A stretch of DNA of 64,000 bases from Saprospiraceae bacterium (GTDB taxonomy: Bacteria; Bacteroidota; Bacteroidia; Chitinophagales; Saprospiraceae). Position 1 is the first letter of the stretch. Every line of letters begins with the position of its first letter. The position numbers and the translations under genes are program-made. Positions 51,832-61,525 of the stretch are shown here, in pieces. The stretch lies in NCBI GenBank assembly GCA_016711125.1, contig JADJTQ010000007.1, positions 310,001 through 374,000 of the forward strand, written 5' to 3'. The notes under the pieces were generated by a model, which searched no databases, had not been told where the DNA came from, and saw only the letters and a program-made list of their open reading frames with translations.

Positions 51832-53263
51832 CTATCCCATCTCACCTAAGCTGTATCCGTCCCGGTAATTGCGACGAACAAATTGGTTGGCTTGCTCAAA
51901 ATTGGTGATGCGCATGTTTTCGGCATCCCAAAGCAATGTTTTGCGACCCAGGTATCGATTTGATCCGGTCCAGAAATTGTCGTCTTTCAACTCGGGATTC
52001 TTGATGTTGAAACTCTGGATTGCCAGATTGCCGATCAGCAAACTTTCGGTAAATGGACCCGCGTAGTCAAAGGATGAACTGGTCTCAGCATTACCATAGC
52101 CTGCGATGCAAGCATTGACCCATTGCAGGTAATGACCTTCTGGTACTCTTGCGATGGTTTCTTTGGGCATTTCTTCTTTTTCCATCCGCATCGAGGGAAC
52201 CAGACGTGGATTAGCTCCATAACAATCGGCCATGATGGTGCCTTTGGTGCCTTCAAAGATCACGCCTCCGTCCCAGTTGCCCAGGGCCTCATCTGGTAAC
52301 ATTCCATCAGGTCGGGCAGGCAAAAGACCTCCATCCATCCAGGTTACTTTGATCTGCCCTTGCCATCGGTACGAGGGTATTTCAGATGGATGATGCTAGA
52401 ACCTGGAAAGCTATCCGGATATTCTAACTCCTTAAATTTATCCAGATAGAGACCGGCCATGCTGCACTCCACTTCGCTGGGGTACAAAATCGGTAAGATG
52501 CGATATACCGGATCCATGATGTGACAAGCCATATCTCCAAGAGCTCCGGTGCCGAAGTCAGACCAACCTCTCCAGTTCCAGGGCATGTAAGCCGAATGGT
52601 ATTCGCGGTATGGAGCTGTACTCAGCCAAAGATCCCACTGCACCTCTGAGGGCACTGCTTGTTTTTCAGTGGGAGTTGCCAATGCTTGTGGCCATATGGG
52701 CCGGTTGGTCCAACAAGTCACGTTTTGAACATCACCTATCATTCCTGCATCAACCATTTCCTTCATCTTTCGCACCCCATCACCACTGCCACCCTGATTT
52801 CCCATTTGAGTGACCACTTTATATTTCTTTGCGGCATGAGTCAGCATCCTGGCTTCGTAAATATCATGAGTCAATGGCTTCTGTACATAAACGTGCTTGC
52901 CACGCTGCATGGCGGCATAGGCAGCCACCGCATGCGTATGGTCAGGGGTGGATACCGATACAGCATCGATGGAATCTCCTTCTTTTTCAAGCATCACCCT
53001 AAAATCATGATAATAAGGGGCTTTTGGATAAGCTTCGCGCGAAGTTTTTGCTCGTGATCACTTTTGGCAAAGCTCGATAGATCACTGGTACCCTTTCCTC
53101 CAACCCCTATTCCCGCAATGTTTAACTTGTCGCTAGGTGCCACAAAACCTCTCCCTCCCAGCACATGACGGGGTACGATCATAAAGGTTGAAGCCGTTAG
53201 ACCAGCACTTTTGATAAATTGCCGGCGACTTGAATTTTTGCTATTTGCTGTTTTCTTCTTCAT
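51832..53263 (-). CDS. Tat-exported Gfo/Idh/MocA oxidoreductase, frameshifted and internally deleted
   Basis: Starts MKKKTANSKNSSRRQFIKSAG, a twin-arginine signal. The Rossmann glycines are in IAGIGVGGKGTSDLSSFAKS. Family motifs follow: VSTPDHTHAVAAYAAMQRGKHVYVQKPLTHD, then ALGDMACHIMDPVYRILP. Between HEQ and SREAYPKAPYYHDFRVML the usual second strand with the NAD-ribose-binding acidic residue (ALCDVD in relatives) is missing, about 45 bases. At that point (53033-53050) the DNA holds the palindrome CTTCGCGCGAAG. A second frame change lies near 52345. Length about 475 residues. As sequenced the cofactor site is incomplete. Confidence 0.8.
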
Positions 53264-53448
53264 TAATATTTGATTGAGACCTCCAAAATAAGCACCTTGT
53301 TCGAGAATCACAAATCGGTCTCCCGATGATTTTAGCCTTCAGCTAGGAGCAGAGCCCAGTTATTGAGTGAAGACATTTTGAAAATCTTTCTCACCGGATG
53401 CAACCATTTTCATCATCTTTCCCACTCATACTATAAACAACCCATTTT

Positions 53449-53967
53449 TTGGACGATCGCGCACTTGTTAATCGATTTTTAAAACACCGGACCAGCCTGA
53501 ACTTTTCAGCGATCTTCAGTCGTCATGGGCAGACCCTGATGCGGGTAGCGATCTATCTATGCCGTAACCAAAAGGAAATCGCGGAGGATCTCGTCCAGGA
53601 AACATGGATTGCCGCGATTGCAAAGTTAGGCTCTTTTGAGTGGAGGTCCAGTCTAAAAACCTGGTTGACCGGAATTTTAATCAATAAATATCGCGACCAC
53701 CAGCGAAAAGATATGAAACATGAAGAAATATCCAGCGCATATGAAAAAGGCAACATGGTGGGTCAGGATCTACGAATGGATATGAAAAATGCTATCCTGA
53801 AATTGCCGATGGGATATCGGGAAATACTGACCCTCCATGATATTGAGGGGTTTAAACATCAGGAAATTGCTGAGCTATTGGAAATCAACGAGGGTACCAG
53901 TAAAAGCCAGTTATTTCATGCGCGAAAAGCGATGCGAAAAATATTAACAGAATACAAGACAAAGTGA
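53449..53967 (+). CDS. ECF-type RNA polymerase sigma factor
   Basis: 172 residues, probably starting at TTG 53449 because no ATG precedes the region 2 core. Region 2 includes RVAIYLCRNQKEIAEDLVQETWIAAI (the DLVQETW box), and region 4 includes LPMGYREILTLHDIEGFKHQEIAELLEINEGTSKSQLFHARK, a helix-turn-helix for -35 recognition. The downstream gene overlaps its stop (TGATG), so the two are co-translated. The partner is a membrane-anchored YCII-domain protein rather than a standard anti-sigma factor. Confidence 0.92.
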   Translation: MDDRALVNRFLKHRTSLNFSAIFSRHGQTLMRVAIYLCRNQKEIAEDLVQETWIAAIAKLGSFEWRSSLKTWLTGILINKYRDHQRKDMKHEEISSAYEKGNMVGQDLRMDMKNAILKLPMGYREILTLHDIEGFKHQEIAELLEINEGTSKSQLFHARKAMRKILTEYKTK

Positions 53968-54533
53968 TGGAAGAAGAGAGATGGTCAAAGTCGGAACAGA
54001 AGGTATTGGAGGAACTATCGGGAGAGGTCTTCGATTTAGAAAATCTGAAAAGAAGTTGGAAAAGGAGCTTGTGGATCAAGGTCTAATTAATCGAACTACT
54101 ATAAAACTTAGTAAAATGAAAAAAAACGATCATTCAAGTGGCTGCATCCATCCTTATTTTGATCAGCGGATACTTTATAGGAAAAATGAATAACAGGGAA
54201 TCAATAAATTCTTCAAACATGAATACGTATGCTTTATTTCTTTATGAGAACGATGAATTTGTGGCCAATGATCCTGAGAGTCTGGTTGCTGAATATAGTA
54301 ATTGGGCCGGACAACTTGCTGGGGAAGACAAATTGGCTTATGCCGAAAAGCTAAACGATGATCAGGATTTTTGGCTCGGAAAACCGACGGTGCAGAACCA
54401 CACCAGCAAATTAACCGGATACTTCGTTTTTTACGCACCTGATTTTGCGGAAGCCAAAAAGATTGCAACAACCCATCCACATACCAAATATGGTGGCGGT
54501 CTGGAATTACGACCCATTGATAAAATAGATTAA
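53967..54533 (+). CDS. Membrane-anchored YCII-domain protein, putative anti-sigma partner, frameshifted
   Basis: About 188 residues after repair of two or three indels (near 54045-54065 and in the A-run near 54120). The cytoplasmic N-terminus is MEEERWSKSEQKVLEELSGE, acidic and helical like a short anti-sigma region. One membrane helix follows (IIQVAASILILISGYFIG). Then an extracytoplasmic YCII-related domain runs from MNTYALFLYEND to KYGGGLELRPID. The YCII family is often encoded beside ECF sigma factors, usually as a soluble protein; here it follows a single membrane anchor. The ATG overlaps the sigma stop. Role as sensor/anti-sigma is inferred from the layout. Confidence 0.65.
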
Positions 54534-54756
54534 GATAGATAGGAGCTGTATTCTATTTTCTTAGTTGAGAACTGACAGGTGGTTCTTAGTCATAACTATT
54601 GGATCCTACTTATTTCGACTACCGAAGTACTTAATTTATTTGTTCTTTTGTCTTGACACACAGAACCAAAAAGTCAAGGCTCTAAGATCTAAGCCTAAAA
54701 TGGATGGTCAAAACCGAAATTCTAAAAACTCACCTTGATGGTTCTATCTCTGCTCT
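54534..54756. other. Intergenic with inverted repeat, upstream of the mobile nest
   Basis: About 220 bases without a gene. It holds the CTTGAC/GTCAAG inverted repeat at 54652-54678. The left end of inverted-repeat element copy C begins at 54757. Confidence 0.5.
54652..54678. repeat. Inverted repeat CTTGAC...GTCAAG
   Basis: CTTGAC (54652-54657) and GTCAAG (54673-54678) around ACACAGAACCAAAAA. I recall very similar strings scattered between genes of many Bacteroidota; function unknown. Confidence 0.4.
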
Positions 54757-54847
54757 CTAGGAGGGTGTTGAACTACGCAACTTGATGCTGAAGCCGGAAA
54801 TTCGTCGTTTCTGGTGCGGCGAGACGAGGGAAGCTACCGGAGGTTGT
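54757..54847 (+). repeat. Terminal-inverted-repeat element copy C, left part
   Basis: Begins CTAGGAGGGTGTTGAACTA and continues with ACGCAACTTGATGCTGAAGCC and CGGCGAGACGA, the reverse complement of copies A and B. It stops at GGAGGTTG, where the first group II intron begins. The right part resumes at 61077 with AACTGACAGAGG. This shows that the introns entered an existing element copy. Confidence 0.8.
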
Positions 54848-56139
54848 CGCGCCGTGAAAGTCCGTGAGATGGGGACTACACACAGCGCTTTATATAAATA
54901 TTAAAGCATGAGTGTAATGAAACATCTCATCACACGCCAATGGGTATCGACCCCCATCCGGCAAGGTTTAGCCAACCTCCGGAAGCGAGTCTTGCGTAAT
55001 CATTCGAGAGGATGGTACGAAGCGTAGACAGCGAGTGTCAAGGTGTATGATAGAGCCTCGAAAGGGTAGATAAATCTGGAGTCTTAGTAGTCAACTTTGC
55101 TGGGACAATATGGAGGTAGGGCCAAAGGCGATCCTGCCGAAGTCCAGGCGGGGTCAAAGAATGCATCAGAGACATAGAGGGCGAGTACGGGAACACGGGA
55201 GACCCTACTGTCTCCTGCTGGGAGAAGGGCAAATGGGCGAGCTCTTGAACAAAAGGCCTGTGTAGGGTGGTCAGTGTCATCATCATCCTGCAGCGAAGAA
55301 ACGCGATGACAGGAGCAGGTACGCAAGCCGAGGGAAACCGAAGGTGAAGGAATGACAGAGGGAGTCTTAGCCGCTTCATAGTACCGTTGGAAAGGTGGGA
55401 AATCCTAACCGGGGAAAGCCACTGAGTAGGGAAGGGAGCAGCACGAAACGGGGGACTGTGTTTTGGACACATTGATTATACCAGTTTATAATATACGATG
55501 TCAACGAAAGAGATACAGATAGCACAACTGTCAAGGAAACACAAGGACAGCACGTTGCACAATTTGCACGGCTTTATCGATATATATGCCCTGTATGGGT
55601 CATATAAAAGATTGAATAGACAAAGCGCAAGTGGCGTGGACGGAGAGACATGGCAGAGCTACGGAAAAGGAGGAATAGGTAAAATGACAGAGCTTCTGAA
55701 CAAATTCAAGAAAGGAACCTATCGGGCGCCAAACGTCCGCCGCGTGTACATAGGAAAAGATAGCGGTGGGACACGGCCATTAGGCATACCGACGATCGAG
55801 GACAAGATACTGCAGACAGCAGTGCTAGGGGTACTTGAACCAGTGTACGAACAAGAATTCAAAGAATTCTCGTACGGGGTTCAGGCCGGGTCGGAGTCAG
55901 CACCAAGCGATAGATTACCTGTTTGAAGAGGTAAGTTTTGGGAAGATACGCTATGTCATAGATGCGGATATTCGCAACTTTTTCGGGGAGCTCAACCATG
56001 GTCTGTTACGAAGTTTTCTGGACCTACGGGTAAAGGATGGACTGGTACGTAAAATGATAGATAAATGGCTCAAGGCGGGCATCATGGAATCTGGCCAGGT
56101 TACCTACCCTGTAGAGGGTACACCACAGGGAGGTTCCAT

Positions 56140-57755
56140 TACGCCACGTACACAGTTGGTAACTTTCTATATTTTGCTCATTTTGAGTTTTTTTTACCGG
56201 GATTGAATGCTTGATGTCAATTATATCATCGCCTATAATTATCTCCTTTACGAGCAATCTTAATACCTTCTTTTTCTCTTTTATATCCAGCAGATTAACG
56301 TTTTGTTCTAGCCGGTTTGTAAAACTATGAACATCTAATAATTGAAGGCGATGATCTAATGCCAGCTCATGCGCCTTCAAATTCTCCAGTTCCTTTTCGG
56401 TCGCATTAACGCGTTTTTGCAGTTCAGGCATCCTTTTTCGTAGTTGAGCAATCGTTATAAGGCCTTCCTGATACGCATCAAGTAATTTATCCATTGACTG
56501 GGACATTTTGGTCTTCTGCTTCTCTATTACAGCTTTTTGTTTCAGCAAAGGACTTGTTTTTCTGGCCTCCTCAATCCGCTTCTCCACTTCTTTTGGATAA
56601 GTGTAGGATCTTCCAGCAAAGCCACTACTTCCTGCCATACGATATTATCGAGATAATCTTGCCTTACAGGTCGGCAAGTACATTTCTTGCCACCCCTCAA
56701 AACGATAATCATCGGACCCAAAACATCTGTAATAATAGATCTTATTTTTTGCCGATGTAGTAGTAAATGTTCTGTAAAGTGAATAACCACATTCGCGACA
56801 CACCATCATGCCTTGCAACAAGGTCTCCACTTTAGTATTCCTCTTTGAATGAAGTTTGTTGTTCGCTAATCTTTCCTGAACAATATCAAAAATTGATTGA
56901 TTGACTATTGGTGGAACTGGTATCTCAATCCATTCTTTTCTTGGTTTTTCTTTATTGCAACCATCCTTCGCTAGATATCCGCCCTTTGCTCTTAAAGGTT
57001 TTGTGATCCTTTGGCGGTCCGTTTGTTCAGTCTTACCATAACAGGCTTTACCGCAGTATGCAGGATTACGGAGCATACCCCACACGGTTGATCTTTCCCA
57101 TTTAGATATTCCTTTTTTGGTAGGAACTTTCCGGGCATTCAATTGCCCCGTAATAGCGCCAATGCTTAGAAACTCTTCGGCGTATAATTGATAAACTTCT
57201 CGTACTACTAATGCCTGATCTTCATTGATCTCATACCTGGCCGCTGTTACATCGGTCTTTTTGATATAGTTAAATCCATATGGAGCTCCATAAAACATTT
57301 ACCACTCCCGCCTTTGCTTTAAATCGCTTACCTCTACGGCATCGTTCCCTAATTATGGCTCTTTCATATTCCGAGATCATTCCTTGCAATTGTAACAACA
57401 GTGCTTCTTCTGGCGTGTCTCCTTTAGGTGAATTAACAAATAGTACTTCTGTGCCAGAGGTAGCAAATTCATCGATTAAAACAACTTGATATGCATAATT
57501 TCGACTCAATCTGTCAGGGCTATAAATCAGCACTGCGTCTATTTGACCTTCCGCACTCAGATCCCCTTACTTTTTCTAGTCAGGTCGAACTAATATCGCA
57601 CCACTGTAACCTTCATCCTTAAACACGTACTCATCCGGAACAACATATCCTTGCTCTTTTGCAAAATTAAGCAGTTCATCTACCTGGCTGCCAATGGTTT
57701 TATTCTCCTTCTGTTGATCGGAGGATACTCTTGTATATATGGCTGCTATTTTCAT
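56140..57755 (-). CDS. Large serine recombinase, several frameshifts
   Basis: Starts MKIAAIYTRVSSDQQKENKT at 57755, with the catalytic Ser about 11 in YTRVS. It continues DEGYSGA, VLIYSPDRLSRNYAYQ and EYERAIIRERCRRGKRFKAK, the resolvase catalytic domain. Next is the recombinase domain (PYGFNYIKKTDV, INEDQALVVREVYQLY, WGMLRNPAYCGKA). A zinc ribbon follows (CRECGYSLYRTF, YYRCFG, TCKARLSR), then a long coiled coil to IPVKKTQNEQNIE. Frame breaks lie near 57540-57570, 57290 and 56640. Length about 535 residues. The C-terminal frame runs into the terminal repeat (QLCTW), so the stop may be supplied by the end or the target. Confidence 0.85.
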
Positions 57756-58236
57756 ATACTGTATCTTGTTCTATTGTTTCATTAGTATTAATGGAATGCT
57801 GAGTGGAGGCTTTAATGTTGTTGGTGGGAACAACGAGATGATACACCTGAGAGAGCTTTTGCTCCCACAAACGATCATAGATATAGGATACCTTAGCTTG
57901 CTTCTCCTTTTTGCCATGATTCTTTTTTGCCAGGAATTCTTCCAGCGCAGTTCGGACCACTTTGCTGATCGAGATCCCTTTTAATCTCGCAAATTTCTTT
58001 ACCTGATTGATTAGGCTGGGTGGCAGCTTGACTGTAAACACCACAGAATCTTCTGGAATAGCTATCTTCCCATTGTTCGCCTTGGCCTGCTGAACATACC
58101 GGTAAGCCTGAATCTGCGAAACACCATACAATTCCATTAAAGCCTCCACTACCTGAGATTGCGGCTCCTCGTTGTTTAGTAAAACGTATGCATGGTTGAT
58201 GCGTTTGGCAAGTTCCGAATTCTGCGATCTTTTCAT
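57700..58236 (-). CDS. Ribbon-helix-helix DNA-binding protein of the serine-recombinase element
   Basis: Intact at 178 residues. The N-terminal 50 residues form a helical, HTH-like region (QSQVVEALMELYGVSQIQAYRYVQ). A ribbon-helix-helix follows at about residues 65-108 (VVFTVKLPPSLINQVKKFA, SISKVVRTALEEFLAKK), then a polar tail. It overlaps the recombinase start by 56 bases, so both are made from one transcript. It probably represses or directs the recombinase by binding the element ends or promoter. I know of no named family with this exact HTH-plus-RHH combination. Confidence 0.75.
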   Translation of the reverse strand: MKRSQNSELAKRINHAYVLLNNEEPQSQVVEALMELYGVSQIQAYRYVQQAKANNGKIAIPEDSVVFTVKLPPSLINQVKKFARLKGISISKVVRTALEEFLAKKNHGKKEKQAKVSYIYDRLWEQKLSQVYHLVVPTNNIKASTQHSINTNETIEQDTVYENSSHIYKSILRSTEGE

Positions 58237-59067
58237 TAATCATAAATGTAATACTATTTATGAAATAAACAATTTAAAATCTACCTCTTTTAATTGATAC
58301 ACTTCGAAAAAACTCAATGTTTGTGACTGTGTACGTGGAGTTATCTCCCCACTACTGAGCAATATCTATCTACATTATGTACTGGATACATGGTATTCGG
58401 AAATGATACAACCACTACTGAAAGGGAGAAGCATGATAGTGAGGTACGCAGATGATTTTGTTTTAGGCTTCAGTGATCTGGAAGATGCAAGCGTGTCTTC
58501 AAGGTTTTACCAAAGCGATTTGAGAAATATGGGTTACGTATACACCCGGAGAAGACAAAGCTGATAGACCTAGCAGGAACAGGTAAAGGGCGAAGAACGC
58601 AGCTTTGATTTTCTTGGGTTCACCCATTATCTTGGAAAGAGCAGAAAAGGGTATAAAGTATTGAAGCGTAAAACGAGTCGGAAGAAATTTACCGGAGCTT
58701 TAAGGAGAATGGCCACCTGGATTAGCGCAATAGGAACATGCGAGCGGTCGATCTGATAGCAAAAGTAAATATCAAATTACGCGGATACTACAATTATTAT
58801 GGCATCACCTTTAAATTTTAATGGTATTCGGCGCTACTACCTTGAAGTATTTAAACTATTATTTAAATGGTTGAATCGACGAGGAGGTCGCTCCAAAAAC
58901 TGGGACCACTTCAACAATTTATTGATGGAGTGGCAACCACTATTACGTCCGAAAATATATCATTCCTATTCTTTAGCGAAACCCTGATTCGGAGGAACCG
59001 TATGCGGGGAAGCCGCTCGTACGGGTCTGTGGGGGCGCGGGGAGGTAACGAACCGCACTACCCGGAT

Positions 59068-61076
59068 CGCGCCGTGAAAGTCCGTGAGATGGGGACTACA
59101 CACAGCGCTTTATATAAATATTAAAGCATGAGTGTAATGAAACATCTCATCACACGCCAATGGGTATCGACCCCCATCCGGCAAGGTTTAGCCAACCTCC
59201 GGAAGCGAGCCTTGCGTAATCATTCGAGAGGATGGTACGAAGCGTAGACAGCGAGTGTCAAAGGTGTATGATAGAGCCTCGAAAGGGTAGATAAATCTGG
59301 AGTCTTAGTAGTCAACTTTGCTGGGACAATATGGAGGTAGGGCCAAAGGCGATCCTGCCGAAGTCCGGGCAGGGTCAAAGAATGCATCAGAGACATAGAG
59401 GGCGAGTACGGGAACACGGGAGACCCTACTGTCTCCTGCTGGGGAGAAGGGCAAATGGGCGAGCTCTTGAACAAAAGGCCTGTGTAGGGTGGTCAGTGTC
59501 ATCATCATCCTGCAGCGAAGAAACGCGATGACAGGAGCAGGTACGCAAGCCGAGGGAAACCGAAGGTGAAGGAATGACAGAGGGAGTCTTAGCCGCTTCA
59601 TAGTACCGTTGGAAAGGTGGGAAATCCTAACCGGGGAAAGCCACTGAGTAGGGAAGGGAGCAGCACGAAACGGGGGACTGTGTTTTGGACACATTGATTA
59701 TACCAGTTTATAATATACGATGTCAACGAAAGAGATACAGATAGCACAACTGTCAAGGAAACACAAGGACAGCACGTTGCACAATTTGCACGGCTTTATC
59801 GATATATATGCCCTGTATGGGTCATATAAAGATTGAATAGACAAAGCGCAAGTGGCGTGGACGGAGAGACATGGCAGAGCTACGGAAAAGGAGGAATAGG
59901 TAAAATGACAGAGCTTCTGAACAAATTCAAGAAAAGGAACCTATCGGGCGCCAAACGTCCGCCGCGTGTACATAGGGAAAAGATAGCGGTGGGACACGGC
60001 CATTAGGCATACCGACGATCGAGGACAAGATACTGCAGACAGCAGTGCTAGGGGTACTTGAACCAGTGTACGAACAAGAATTCAAAGAATTCTCGTGCGG
60101 GTTCAGGCCGGGTCGGAGTCAGCACCAAGCGATAGATTACCTGTTTGAAGAGGTAAGTTTTGGGAAGATACGCTATGTCATAGATGCGGATATTCGCAAC
60201 TTTTCGGGGAGCTCAACCATGGTCTGTTACGAAGTTTTCTGGACCTACGGGTAAAGGATGGACTGGTACGTAAAATGATAGATAAATGGCTCAAGGCGGG
60301 CATCATGGAATCTGGCCAGGTTACCTACCCTGTAGAGGGTACACCACAGGGAGGTTCCATCTCCCCTACTGAGCAATATCTATCTACATTAGGTACTGGA
60401 TACATGGTATTCGGAAGTGATACAACCACTACTGAAAGGGAGAAGCATGATAGTGAGGTACGCAGATGATTTTGTTTTAGGCTTCAGTGATCTGGAAGAT
60501 GCGAAGCGTGTCTTCAAGGTTTTACCAAAGCGATTTGAGAAATATGGGTTACGTATACACCCGGAGAAGACAAAGCTGATAGACCTAGCAGGAACAGGTA
60601 AGGGCGAAGAACGCAGCTTTGATTTTCTTGGGTTCACCCATTATCTTGGAAAGAGCAGAAAGGGTATAAAGTATTGAAGCGTAAAACGAGTCGGAAGAAA
60701 TTTACCGGAGCTTTAAGGAGAATGGCCTGGATTAAGCGCAATAGGAACATGCGAGCGGTCGATCTGATAGCAAAGTAAATATCAAATTACGCGGATACTA
60801 CAATTATTATGGCATCACCTTTAATTTTAATGGTATTCGGCGCTACTACCTTGAAGTATTTAAACTATTATTTAAATGGTTGAATCGACGAGGAGGTCGC
60901 TCCAAAAACTGGGACCACTTCAACAATTTATTGATGGAGTGGCAACCACTATTACGTCCGAAAATATATCATTCCTATTCTTTAGCGAAACCCTGATTCG
61001 GAGGAACCGTATGCGGGGAAGCCGCTCGTACGGGTCTGTGGGGGCGCGGGGAGGTAACGAACCGCGCTACCCGGAT
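59068..61076 (+). mobile_element. Group II intron copy 2, uninterrupted
   Basis: 2009 bases, near-identical to copy 1 without its insert. It starts CGCGCCGTGAAAGTCC directly after copy 1's terminal CCCGGAT and ends with the same domain V hairpin and CTACCCGGAT (61076). The next bases, AACTGACAGAGG, belong to the inverted-repeat element. Differences from copy 1 are mainly homopolymer lengths. The two copies form a head-to-tail tandem. Confidence 0.85.
59720..60996 (+). CDS. ltrA: Group II intron reverse transcriptase/maturase, copy 2, frameshifted
   Basis: Same protein as copy 1. It begins MSTKEIQIAQLSRKHKD (59720), then RPLGIPTIEDK, SCGFRPGRSQHQAIDYLFEE, YVIDADIRNF, GTPQGGSISP (uninterrupted here), the catalytic YADDFVLGF, FDFLGFTHYLGKS, and ends YHSYSLAKP with TGA at 60994-60996. 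At least six small indels break the frame, most being homopolymer length changes relative to copy 1, plus a two-base loss after SISP. Repaired length about 425 residues. If the indels are sequence errors this copy could be active. Confidence 0.85.
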
Positions 61077-61188
61077 AACTGACAGAGGAGCAACAAGACC
61101 AGGAGCGACGAGAACGGCTGCATCATGTTATAGTAAACATTTATTTTTTATTAATCAGCGCGAGGTGAGTATTTCAACAGCCTCCCAG
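61077..61188 (+). repeat. Terminal-inverted-repeat element copy C, right part
   Basis: Begins AACTGACAGAGG after the intron and ends GAGGTGAGTATTTCAACAG-CCTCCCAG at 61188, the inverted complement of the left terminus (CTAGGAGG...GTTGAA). Together with 54757-54847 it makes one element of about 203 bp. Confidence 0.8.
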
Positions 61189-61525
61189 GCTAACAAGTCA
61201 TCCCGAATTCTGATTTTTCAGCTTCTCGGGCTCATACAATTTAGAATTTGTACGGTTTTCCCCAGCCATTTCTTAACGGCTTATCTCTTAAGGCCCCTAT
61301 TGGACCTTTTAACAAAGGTCTTTGGATTGGCTCCGCGTCTGGCCTTAGATCTTTTGTAAGGTTCTGTTTATTTCCTGTTAATTACCCACTAAATATATAC
61401 AAGAACTTAACAGGTTTATCCCCATAATCAGTGGGAAATAGGTTCGTTTTGCTGACCCTGACTCTGCAACAGTTGCTATTGCTTTGTTGACCTGCATAAT
61501 CCGCTGATCTTTGCTATATTTCATA
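61189..61525. other. Intergenic, possible small remnant
   Basis: 337 bases. On the minus strand a short basic frame near 61290-61360 reads KARRGANPKTFVKRSNRGLKR and stops, but has no start codon and no recognised family. The promoter of the GMC gene should lie in the right half. Nothing else seen. Confidence 0.35.

Larger units (their letters stand above)
56140..58342 (-). mobile_element. Serine-recombinase transposable element nested in the intron RT gene
   Basis: 2203 bp. The inner terminal inverted repeats are perfect over 13 bases: CCACGTACACAGT at 56144-56156 and its complement ACTGTGTACGTGG at 58326-58338. Four bases lie outside each (TACG left; GTT-type right). The dinucleotide AT flanks both ends (56138-56139 and 58343-58344); the empty site in intron copy 2 (about 60357-60358) has a single AT. 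That fits a serine-recombinase crossover at a 2-bp core. Cargo: a ribbon-helix-helix protein and a large serine recombinase, both on the minus strand, and nothing else. Confidence 0.82.
55498..58987 (+). pseudogene. ltrA: Group II intron reverse transcriptase/maturase, copy 1, disrupted by insertion
   Basis: Starts MSTKEIQIAQLSRKHKD at 55498. RT motifs present: RPLGIPTIEDKILQTAV, YGVQAG/YGFRPGRSQHQAI, YVIDADIRNFF, then GTPQGGSI cut at 56139. The rest resumes at 58343 with SPLLSNIYLHYVLDTW, the catalytic YADD, FDFLGFTHYLG and the maturase region, ending YHSYSLAKP (TGA 58985-58987). No HNH endonuclease domain follows. Several one-base indels also occur. Without the insert the protein would be about 425 residues. 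As it stands it cannot encode an active reverse transcriptase. Confidence 0.88.
54848..59067 (+). mobile_element. Group II intron copy 1, interrupted by a serine-recombinase element
   Basis: 5' end near TCGCGCCGTGAAAGTCCGTGAG; the exact first base is uncertain because the usual GUGYG is not perfect. About 640 bases of ribozyme domains I-III precede the reverse transcriptase gene, which sits in domain IV. Domain V is the hairpin ACCGTATGCGGGGAAGCCG...CGTACGGGT (about 58996-59025). Domain VI ends at CTACCCGGAT (59067). The 2.2-kb insert at 56140-58342 splits the protein gene. Copy 2 follows immediately with no exon sequence between them. Confidence 0.88.

Noticed and set aside
53553..53756. 67-residue minus-strand frame over the sigma factor
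   Set aside because: Antisense shadow of a clear ECF sigma gene.
54534..54756. Search for a tRNA or integrase att site next to the mobile nest
   Set aside because: Neither is present; the nest begins with the inverted-repeat element, not with an integrative element.
55038..55472. 144-residue antisense open frame beginning MCPKHSPPFRAAPF, and its twin at 59305-59694
   Set aside because: It lies antisense over the ribozyme domains of both intron copies; its conservation follows from the intron being duplicated, and the composition is not protein-like.
61165..61359. 64-residue plus-strand frame after the right end of repeat copy C
   Set aside because: It starts inside the repeat and shows no protein-like features.
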